Shown: positions 1 through 7,186 of the stretch, piece by piece
Layout of the letters: each line of letters begins with the position of its first letter
Position numbering within the stretch: the first letter of the stretch is position 1
Source: Alphaproteobacteria bacterium
GTDB lineage: Bacteria > Pseudomonadota > Alphaproteobacteria > Sphingomonadales > Sphingomonadaceae
Reading direction: 5' to 3'
DNA length: 8,158 nt
NCBI GenBank assembly: GCA_028293005.1
Contig: JAQGLH010000201.1
Location: 1 to 8,158 of the forward strand
Notes under the pieces: model-generated
What the model saw: the letters and a program-made list of their open reading frames with translations, nothing else
Told to the model about the DNA's origin: nothing
Database searches by the model: none
Made by a program: the position numbers and the translations under genes

Positions 1-119
1 ATCCGACAATGCGCATCCTGCTCGTCCTCGGCATGGCGACTTCGATCGCCGGCATGTTCCTGCGCTGGCTCTCCTATGTGCAGGAGCGGCGGGAGAAGCA
101 GGATCAGCTACGGGAATAA
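1..119 (+). CDS. C-terminal end of a membrane protein (partial)
   Basis: An open frame enters from the left edge and ends at TAA 117-119. The visible 38 residues contain one hydrophobic stretch (about residues 4-20, rich in Leu, Ile, Val, Ala and Met), then a charged, probably cytoplasmic tail ending QDQLRE. This pattern of a last transmembrane helix plus a short Arg/Lys/Glu tail fits the C-terminus of an integral membrane protein. An ATG at 9-11 would make a 36-aa single-helix protein, but the window shows too little upstream sequence to test for a ribosome site, and the frame is also open from position 3. The family is not recognisable from this fragment. Confidence 0.55.
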   Translation, partial: PTMRILLVLGMATSIAGMFLRWLSYVQERREKQDQLRE

Positions 120-143
120 ACTTGTGAGCCGCTCCACCGCAGG

Positions 144-184
144 CTGTCGGTCGCACTCCGGCGAGAAATTACGCCGTCCGACAG
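144..184. repeat. 7-bp inverted repeat in the spacer before the first small gene
   Basis: CTGTCGG (144-150) is repeated inverted as CCGACAG (178-184), with 27 bases between. It lies 25 bp after the stop of the left-edge gene and about 160 bp before the start at 348. It could help end transcription of the left-edge gene, but there is no T-run after it and the loop is long. The rest of 120-347 shows no gene, RNA or clear promoter that I can support. Confidence 0.2.
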
Positions 185-347
185 TAATGGCCAAGCTTTC
201 CAAGGATAAAGCGGAGGTGGCGTGAAACATAGATCAGCTCAAAAGATTCCCCGATCGTAACGCACGTCAATGCGCAAGGCGATCACATCGCCGACACCGG
301 ACGTGGGCGATAGTAGAGTTCCAAAATCGATTCGGGACTGAGCAAAG

Positions 348-527
348 ATGCACATTGACGAAGATATCGACTTCCACTCCGAGCGAGCAATGGCGGAGCT
401 CGACTGTGCGTTAAGCGCGAGCTGCATCCAGGCGGCACAGGCTCATTTTGGGCTTTCGGCGCTTCATCTAGATCGAATGCAGAGCCTCAAGCACGAACAG
501 GCGAACCCAAACCTCGTCCAGGGCTGA
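348..527 (+). CDS. Small helical protein, 59 aa (hypothetical)
   Basis: ATG 348 to TGA 525-527 encodes a 59-aa acidic, soluble protein with no signal peptide or membrane segment. Residues 6-48 look like two amphipathic helices: DIDFHSERAMAELDCAL, a Ser/Cys/Ile turn, then QAAQAHFGLSALHLDRMQSL. It is too short to be picked up by length cut-offs, but its composition is protein-like, and it aligns without gaps to the product of the convergent gene at 606-782 (10 identities over 31 residues), which supports both genes and their starts. I associate this type of short, uncharacterised protein with sphingomonads. The ribosome site is weak (GGGA at 333-336, 11 bases before ATG). The function is unknown. 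An internal ATG at 390 is possible but would remove the conserved first helix. Confidence 0.65.
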   Translation: MHIDEDIDFHSERAMAELDCALSASCIQAAQAHFGLSALHLDRMQSLKHEQANPNLVQG

Positions 528-567
528 TCGATCTCGATCAGACCTCGGCTCTTTCCTTCATTGCGGC

Positions 568-587
568 GCCCCGGCTTCGGCCGGGGC
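568..587. terminator. Stable hairpin with TTCG loop between convergent small genes
   Basis: GCCCCGGC (568-575) and GCCGGGGC (580-587) form a perfect 8-bp stem closing the loop TTCG. On the plus strand this is the very stable C(UUCG)G tetraloop. It starts 41 bases after the stop of the 59-aa gene and lies 18 bases beyond the stop of the 58-aa gene on the other strand, so it could serve both as a terminator or 3' end stabiliser. There is no strong T-run on either side (plus strand continues CCGCCTATTTC), so intrinsic termination is likely but not certain. Confidence 0.55.
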
Positions 588-614
588 CGCCTATTTCTGG
601 GCCGCCTATTCCTG
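585..614. repeat. Two tandem 15-bp repeats across a stop codon
   Basis: GGCCGCCTATTTCTG (585-599) is followed directly by GGCCGCCTATTCCTG (600-614), with one mismatch. The unit is five codons long and carries the TAG stop (CTA on the plus strand) of the minus-strand 58-aa gene. The second stop therefore sits in frame 15 bases beyond the first, and read-through would add only AAQK. It looks like a small local duplication. Confidence 0.6.
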
Positions 615-782
615 GGCGGTCTCGGGCGTGCGCACCGGCCCGTTCGCCCGCTCGTGCACGATGACCGCATATTTCTCGGCCAGGGTGCGATGACGGATCT
701 GCGCTTCGGACGAGTCGGCGCGCGCGGCGGCGCGCAGCTCTTCGGCTGCGCGACGCGTATAATATTGAAGGTCGGTTTCCAT
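606..782 (-). CDS. Small helical protein, 58 aa (hypothetical)
   Basis: The 58-aa protein begins METDLQYYTRRAAEELRAA and is predicted to form two charged helices (about residues 4-22 and 24-45) followed by a short Pro-containing tail. I chose the ATG at 782-780 because a G-rich Shine-Dalgarno-like run (GGGGGGT) lies just upstream. An in-frame ATG at 821-819 would add 13 residues (MVKTKFTQKRGVP), has no good ribosome site, and is absent from the paralogue. The aromatic pair near the N-terminus, the R-A-x-x-E-L core and the later A-x-x-x-H-x-x-L match the 59-aa protein at 348-527. There is no signal peptide, cysteine or catalytic motif. It may be a small adaptor or nucleoid/cytosolic helper, but the sequence does not show which. 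It diverges from the cyclophilin gene, leaving 155 bp for both promoters. Confidence 0.7.
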   Translation of the reverse strand: METDLQYYTRRAAEELRAAARADSSEAQIRHRTLAEKYAVIVHERANGPVRTPETAQE

Positions 783-937
783 TGGGACCCCCCGCTTCTG
801 GGTGAATTTTGTTTTTACCATGTCAGGTTTCGATTGCCCTGATCGAGATTAAGCTAGGATGAAGAATCTGGCGGCGGTATTTCAATCGCGGCGCACCCGC
901 GCACGAGCGCGCCGGCGCCTGAATCGAAGGGAAAGAA

Positions 938-1897
938 TTGGGACGCTTGGCGATCGCCGCGCTTCTGCCTGTCGTCGCGGTCGCGGCTGCCTGCTCGCCG
1001 GCGGGCCGGGAGACGCAGAGCGACCGGTCGCCGCGCTACAGCTTCTGGCGCCCTTCGCCGGTCGAGGGTGCGCGCGATCCCGCCGAGGTCGTGAAGTCTG
1101 CCGCGGCCGGGGAATGGCGCGACGTCGATCCAGCCGATCTGCTGGTGATCGATCTTGCCGACCAATCGCGGATCGCGATCGAGCTCGCGCCTCTATTCGC
1201 GCCGGTCCATGTCGCCAATGTCCGTGCGCTCGCGCGCGCCGGCTGGTGGGATGGCGCGGCCTTGTATCGAGTCCAGGACAATTATGTCGCGCAATGGGGC
1301 GTGAACGAAAGCGAGAAGCCGCTTCCCGGTGGTGTCGTCGATCGCCCGCCCCCTGAATATGACCGGTCCCTCAAAGGGCTGACACCCCGGCCGCTCGGCT
1401 TTCCCGACAGCTATGCGCCGATCGCCGGCCATGCCGGCGGCTGGCCGATCGGCTACGATCCCGAGCGTGGGCGCGCGTGGCTGGCGCATTGCTATGCCAT
1501 GGTGGGCGCCGGGCGAAGCCTTGCGCCGGACACCGGCACCGGCGGAGAGCTTTATGCGGTGATCGGCCAGGCGCCGCGCCACCTCGACCTCAACATCGCG
1601 CTGGTCGGGCGGGTCGTCGATGGAATCGAGGCGTTGTCCGCGCGCCCACGCGGCACCGAGCCGCTCGGCTTTTACAAGGAGCGCAGCTCCGACATCAGGA
1701 TCATTCGCGCTCGGCTCGCATCCGACATGCCCCCGGCCGTGCGCCCGGCCTATCAGGTGCTGCGCTCGGACAGCGCCGCTTTCTCGGCCTATGTGGCGGG
1801 CCGTGCCAACCGCAGCGGCGACTTTTTCCAGCGGGCGGCGGGCGGGGTCGACCTTTGCAATGCGCCGGTCCCGGTACGCCGCAAGCCGGTCCGTTAG
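938..1897 (+). CDS. Exported cyclophilin-type peptidyl-prolyl cis-trans isomerase, 319 aa
   Basis: The start is TTG 938; an in-frame stop at 920-922 rules out an earlier start, and AAGGGAAAG lies just upstream. Residues 1-19 form a signal sequence ending VAAAC, so Cys19 could be lipidated, although the lipobox is imperfect. The cyclophilin fold spans about residues 67-235. [16 protein letters not shown] gives the first strands. [10 protein letters not shown] carries Arg111, equivalent to the catalytic Arg55 of human CypA, with Tyr116 and Gln119 at the Phe60 and Gln63 positions. GGELYAVIG and [18 protein letters not shown] give the second half. Compared with CypA, Gln111 becomes Glu204 and His126 becomes Ile220, and the middle loop is about 37 residues longer. 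A tail of about 75 residues ends with a [10 protein letters not shown] motif. The likely role is folding of envelope proteins. Confidence is high for the fold and moderate for activity. Confidence 0.88.
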   Translation: MGRLAIAALLPVVAVAAACSPAGRETQSDRSPRYSFWRPSPVEGARDPAEVVKSAAAGEWRDVDPADLLVIDLADQSRIAIELAPLFAPVHVANVRALARAGWWDGAALYRVQDNYVAQWGVNESEKPLPGGVVDRPPPEYDRSLKGLTPRPLGFPDSYAPIAGHAGGWPIGYDPERGRAWLAHCYAMVGAGRSLAPDTGTGGELYAVIGQAPRHLDLNIALVGRVVDGIEALSARPRGTEPLGFYKERSSDIRIIRARLASDMPPAVRPAYQVLRSDSAAFSAYVAGRANRSGDFFQRAAGGVDLCNAPVPVRRKPVR

Positions 1898-1909
1898 GGC
1901 GGGTGGGGG

Positions 1910-2422
1910 CTAGCGCAACGCCATCACATCGCCCTCGATCGAGACGCTGCCGATCCTGGCGAGATAGCTCTGGCCGAGCAGCGAGACCGGAAGGCCGCTT
2001 TCGGCGACCATGGCGGGAACGTTGTCCGCCTCGAGCGGGCCAAGCGCCAGTCGCCCGATCACGGTCGGCATCAGTCTGACCGGCCCGCCAGCGCCGATTG
2101 CCTGGGTGCTGAAATCACCTGCACCAATACCGGCGCGCTGGGCATCGTCCCGCGTCAGCACGACACTCGACGCGCCGGTATCGACGAGGAAGCGGACGAG
2201 GGCGCCGTTGACCTGTGCTTCGGCGTAGAAGTGATTGTCGCTCGAGCGCTTGATCTTGTAGCTCGCATAGCCGTTGCCGACCGGCTGCGGCGCCGAACTG
2301 GCTACTGCGCTGCGGGCGCTGCGCAGCGGCGGCTCCGCCGCGGGCTGCGGCGTCAGCAGATGCGCGCCGAGCAGAACGGCGCCGCCGACCGCGATCGCTC
2401 CAAAGGCAGAGATATGGCCCAT
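1910..2422 (-). CDS. Membrane-anchored retropepsin-like aspartic protease, 170 aa
   Basis: This is a clan AA aspartic protease of the bacterial retropepsin-like type (TIGR02281-like). A single transmembrane segment (about residues 4-23) is followed by a Pro/Ala/Ser-rich linker, then a domain beginning near Tyr55. The catalytic motif is FLVDTGAS with Asp81. GPVRLMPTVIGRLALG and PVSLLGQSYLARIGSVSIEGDVMALR match the later strands, including the LLGxSYL signature. One Asp per chain means the enzyme must dimerise. The domain most likely faces the periplasm. I prefer ATG 2422; in-frame TTG 2452 and GTG 2449 would add up to 10 residues, and none has a strong ribosome site. The gene lies downstream of the zinc-ribbon gene on the same strand (212-bp gap) and converges on the cyclophilin gene. 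The substrate is unknown. Confidence 0.87.
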   Translation of the reverse strand: MGHISAFGAIAVGGAVLLGAHLLTPQPAAEPPLRSARSAVASSAPQPVGNGYASYKIKRSSDNHFYAEAQVNGALVRFLVDTGASSVVLTRDDAQRAGIGAGDFSTQAIGAGGPVRLMPTVIGRLALGPLEADNVPAMVAESGLPVSLLGQSYLARIGSVSIEGDVMALR

Positions 2423-2574
2423 CGCCAGTGGCGATAACCGAAAGGCCACCAAAAGAGCGTTAAAACGGCGTCGGTTAAATTGCTGCCCCGCGGTCGGATC
2501 GGCGGCAGTAAGATGCGGGCGGTTGAGCTTGGACTGCCGGCCTTTCGCCTAAACATAAGCTGGAATAAGCGAGG

Positions 2575-2613
2575 CCGGTGCCCAGCCCGCTGCACCGGTC
2601 GCGGGCAGCGGGC
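2575..2613 (-). other. Overlapping, mutually exclusive hairpins between two minus-strand genes
   Basis: Two inverted repeats share bases. GCCCGCTGC (2585-2593) pairs with GCAGCGGGC (2605-2613) as a perfect 9-bp stem with an 11-base loop. CCGGTGC (2575-2581) pairs with GCACCGG (2592-2598) as a 7-bp stem. Only one can form at a time. They lie 22 bases beyond the stop of the zinc-ribbon gene and over 150 bases before the protease start. The 9-bp stem could terminate the upstream gene, though no T-run follows on the minus strand. The remainder of 2423-2634 shows no gene. Confidence 0.35.
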
Positions 2614-2634
2614 AGTCATAGAACAGCCTGTAAG

Positions 2635-2901
2635 CTATGCTGCGAAGGCATGCTCTTCGGGCGGGAAAGCGGGACGGCGGACGTGGATCGTGACGCCACC
2701 TTGGCCCACCTGCTTCGACGCCTCTAGCGGCAGCGCGGTCTGGCAAAAAGCGCATTCAGCCATGGTCCGGCCAACGTACCAATGTGTCCTGCTGCATCCG
2801 GGGCAATGGTTAACCTCATGCTCCCGATAGACGACGTGATAGCCGCGGGCAGCGGGATTATGATTATACACCTGGCCGGTCGAATCGATCATACTTGCCA
2901 T
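2635..2901 (-). CDS. Small zinc-ribbon protein, 88 aa (hypothetical)
   Basis: The protein has two CX2C knuckles, CPGC (residues 33-36) and CAFC (residues 50-53), separated by 13 residues. This is typical of a structural zinc ribbon that holds one Zn ion. His residues at 22, 28, 32 and 40 surround the first knuckle. The N-terminal 20 residues and the Pro/Glu-rich C-terminus look flexible, and there is no signal peptide or membrane helix, so it is probably cytosolic. The start at 2901 is well supported by GGAAGGAAG four bases upstream of ATG (2906-2914); the frame is open for another 27 codons upstream but lacks such a site. A role in nucleic-acid or protein binding is plausible but not shown. 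I do not recognise a named family; it looks like a conserved sphingomonad protein of unknown function. Confidence 0.8.
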   Translation of the reverse strand: MASMIDSTGQVYNHNPAARGYHVVYREHEVNHCPGCSRTHWYVGRTMAECAFCQTALPLEASKQVGQGGVTIHVRRPAFPPEEHAFAA

Positions 2902-3308
2902 GTCACTTCCTTCCGTAACTTGGCGGCTCAACGTGCAATGACTTGGAACGGTTTCATGGCGCTGAGATGAACGAACCGGCAACGTGCCGCGGGCCCCTCC
3001 GTTAACCGTCCCCGGAAGCGCCTAAAACCGTTGGGACGAGGCGTTTCGTTTTGCGGGTGAGTCGTTGCGGCCACAGTTGCAAAAAATTCGCGCAGGCTCG
3101 AATCGGCCGCATTGCGCAGGCCCGGCTGCGGATGAGACAGCGGCTGCGATTGGGCCTTTCAGGAGCGCTTCGGCCGGTCAGGGCCGACCCCAGGAGACAC
3201 CGGTCGGCGCGCGTCCGCGCCCCTTCCCCCGCGCACCCCGGCTTGCTAGAGGCGCCGCAAGCGCCGCTGTCCGAGCGCGGCGAAACACCATTTCCCGACG
3301 GAGCCCTT
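2902..3308. other. 407-bp divergent intergenic region upstream of acnA
   Basis: No convincing gene lies here. It separates the minus-strand zinc-ribbon gene from acnA and must hold both promoters. Visible items are a 9-codon minus-strand ORF (2957-2928, MKPFQVIAR), a 7-bp inverted repeat GCCGACC/GGTCGGC (3183-3189/3202-3208), a small hairpin GGCGC/GCGCC (3251-3255/3261-3265), and an A-run TTGCAAAAAATTC near 3080. The acnA frame stays open upstream to TTG 3051, but that stretch is Arg-rich ([12 protein letters not shown]...) and unlike aconitase, so I treat it as non-coding leader. Confidence 0.6.
3223..3250 (+). promoter_or_regulatory. Candidate acnA promoter
   Basis: CTTCCC (3223-3228) and GCTAGA (3245-3250) are 16 bases apart and lie about 60-85 bases upstream of the acnA start. 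A TTGCTAGAGG-type -10 region is, from memory, common ahead of sphingomonad genes. The -35 match is poor, so this is a weak call. Confidence 0.22.
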
Positions 3309-5989
<2,681 letters not shown>

Positions 5990-5993
<4 letters not shown>

Positions 5994-6259
5994 GCGCGCA
6001 GGAACTTGCGATCGAGGCGGCCGGCTGGGGCGGTGCCGTCCTGATCCTGGGCGCCTATCTCCTGCTTTCGATCGGAAAGCTCGACGGCCAATCGCGCCTC
6101 TATCAGATGATGAACGTCGTTGGCGCGATGGGCTTCGCGGTCAACGGCTGGTGGCACGGAGCGCTCCCCTCGGCAGCATTGAATGTGCTATGGATGCTGA
6201 TCGGTGGGGTGACCCTATGGCGGATCGCCAAGCGAGGCTCGTCGACCTCAGCCATGTGA
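5990..6259 (+). CDS. Small three-helix membrane protein (CBU_0592-like), about 89 aa
   Basis: Three hydrophobic segments are visible (residues about 14-27, 39-57 and 61-79 counted from CTG 5990). The first holds [16 protein letters not shown], followed by [13 protein letters not shown] and [17 protein letters not shown]. The G-W-x-G-A-x-L-I-L-x-A-Y start and the Y-Q-x-x-N-x-x-G-A block match the small CBU_0592-like family of inner-membrane proteins of unknown function. The start is uncertain. No ATG, GTG or TTG exists in frame between TTG 5909, deep inside acnA (116 aa), and the conserved core. CTG 5990 overlaps the acnA stop as CTGA and gives the expected short N-terminus [15 protein letters not shown], which suggests translational coupling. 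It ends at TGA 6257-6259 and is likely co-transcribed with acnA. Confidence 0.78.
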
Positions 6260-6272
6260 TCGCGGCGGGTTG

Positions 6273-6434
6273 GTGACCTGCAAGGGGTTCTGGCGCCGAT
6301 CATCTGCGATTATTGGAGCCGAGGCCTCGGCCGCGCTTTACGACGACGGCGCCACCTTCCAGATCGGCCGGAAGCGCGGTCCGCGTCCCGTCCCGGAACT
6401 TACTGGAGCGCTGCTTTCAGCCAGTCGGGGATGA
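6273..6434 (+). CDS. Doubtful small ORF, 53 aa
   Basis: GTG 6273 (or TTG 6270) to TGA 6432-6434 is open and encodes MTCKGFWRRSS..., then ALYDDGATFQIGRKRG. Third positions in the middle part are mostly G or C, as in the neighbouring genes, and the spacer would otherwise be empty. Against it: there is no clear ribosome site, no family that I recognise, and its end overlaps ygfZ by 35 bases on the opposite strand. It may be a real short gene, the remnant of one, or chance in GC-rich DNA. Confidence 0.22.
   Translation: MTCKGFWRRSSAIIGAEASAALYDDGATFQIGRKRGPRPVPELTGALLSASRG
6318..6331. repeat. 14-bp perfect palindrome between convergent genes
   Basis: GCCGAGGCCTCGGC equals its own reverse complement. 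As RNA it can form a 5-bp stem with a GGCC loop on either strand. It lies 58 bases after the small membrane gene and 68 bases after ygfZ on the other strand, so a shared weak terminator or a protein-binding site are both possible. No T-run flanks it. Confidence 0.4.
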
Positions 6435-7116
6435 TCGCGCCGTCGAGGTCGTCCAGGCGGCGATGGTCGACCGCCAGGCCAAGCTCGGGATAATGGACGC
6501 GCGTGCGATCGCCGGGCGCATCGGCGCGGACCACCAGCAGCCGGCGATTGACCTTCGAGCGATAATTCATCCGGGCGGTATTTTCCTGGCCGACGTAGCA
6601 GCCCTTGGTGAAGCTGACGCCGTTCAATTCGGCGGCATTGCATTCGAGCCACAGGATATCGCCGAGCTCGGCCTCGCCTTCGGTCACGCCGAGTCCGAGG
6701 CGGTGCGCGAGCCAGCCTGCGGCGGGTTCCTCGGGAGGTGCCAGCCAGCGGTGGCCGAGGGCGGCGAGGCGCGGGTCGCGCGTGCGCTCGCCACTGCTTT
6801 CCCCGGCGCGCGACCAGTGGACCGCGAGCGTCTCTTCGCGCGCGATGACGATGGCGCGGCGCAGCCGATAGAGCGTCAGCCGGCGGGCGAGCGCGTCGGC
6901 CTGCGCGGCCTCGCAATCGATCAGCACATCGTCGCCGTCGGCCCAGAGGATGAAATCGAACAGCGCCTTGCCCTGCGGCGTGAGCAGCCCGGCCCACAAA
7001 GGAGTCCCCTCGCCGAGGGCGGCGGTATCGCTGGTTACCAGCCCCTGCAGGAAGTCGCGCACCTGATCGCCCGAGAGGCGCAGCAAAGCGCGGTCGTGGA
7101 GGGTGGTCGCGGCCAT
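6400..7116 (-). CDS. ygfZ: YgfZ/IBA57-type folate-binding Fe-S maturation protein, 238 aa
   Basis: This is a GcvT-like tetrahydrofolate-binding protein of the YgfZ/COG0354 family. Family members support assembly or repair of Fe-S enzymes, including aconitase-type and radical-SAM enzymes in other organisms. The family signature KGCYVGQE is at residues 171-178, with the essential Cys173, followed by NTARMNYRSKVNRRL. The N-terminal half has RLSGDQVRDFLQGLVTSD and GLLTPQGKALFDFI, which match the GcvT-type fold. At 238 aa it is shorter than E. coli YgfZ (about 326 aa) but fits the compact alphaproteobacterial form. ATG 7116 starts with MAATTLHDRALLRLSG; the ribosome site is weak. It is often annotated as an aminomethyltransferase, but it lacks a glycine-cleavage context here. 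It diverges from pyrC with 70 bp between the starts. Confidence 0.93.
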   Translation of the reverse strand: MAATTLHDRALLRLSGDQVRDFLQGLVTSDTAALGEGTPLWAGLLTPQGKALFDFILWADGDDVLIDCEAAQADALARRLTLYRLRRAIVIAREETLAVHWSRAGESSGERTRDPRLAALGHRWLAPPEEPAAGWLAHRLGLGVTEGEAELGDILWLECNAAELNGVSFTKGCYVGQENTARMNYRSKVNRRLLVVRADAPGDRTRVHYPELGLAVDHRRLDDLDGAIIPDWLKAALQ

Positions 7117-7127
7117 GCTCAGCAGTT

Positions 7128-7182
7128 AGGGAGGACCGATCCAAAAGGAAAGCAGGGCGCCAAGGAAAGCGCAGAAGGAAAC
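7128..7182 (+). promoter_or_regulatory. Purine-rich pyrC leader with repeated Shine-Dalgarno-like runs
   Basis: AGGGAGGA (7128-7135), AAGGAAAGC (7145-7153), AAGGAAAGC (7162-7170) and AAGGAAAC (7175-7182) follow each other in the short leader. The last, ending in AAGGAA at 7175-7180, is six bases from GTG 7187 and is the obvious ribosome site. The others have no start codon at a useful distance. Confidence 0.5.
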
Positions 7183-7186
7183 GGCC

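Noticed and set aside
187..225. 12-codon ORF starting MAKLSKDK
   Set aside because: No ribosome site, very short, and nothing around it suggests translation.
239..427. 62-codon minus-strand frame near the first small gene
   Set aside because: It overlaps the start of the 59-aa plus-strand gene, which is better supported by similarity to its paralogue.
859..1356. 165-codon plus-strand frame overlapping the cyclophilin gene
   Set aside because: It is extremely Arg-rich and out of frame with the clear signal sequence and cyclophilin domain that begin at 938.
3051..3308. N-terminal extension of acnA to TTG 3051
   Set aside because: The 86 extra residues are Arg-rich and not aconitase-like, while ATG 3309 has a proper ribosome site and gives the standard family length.
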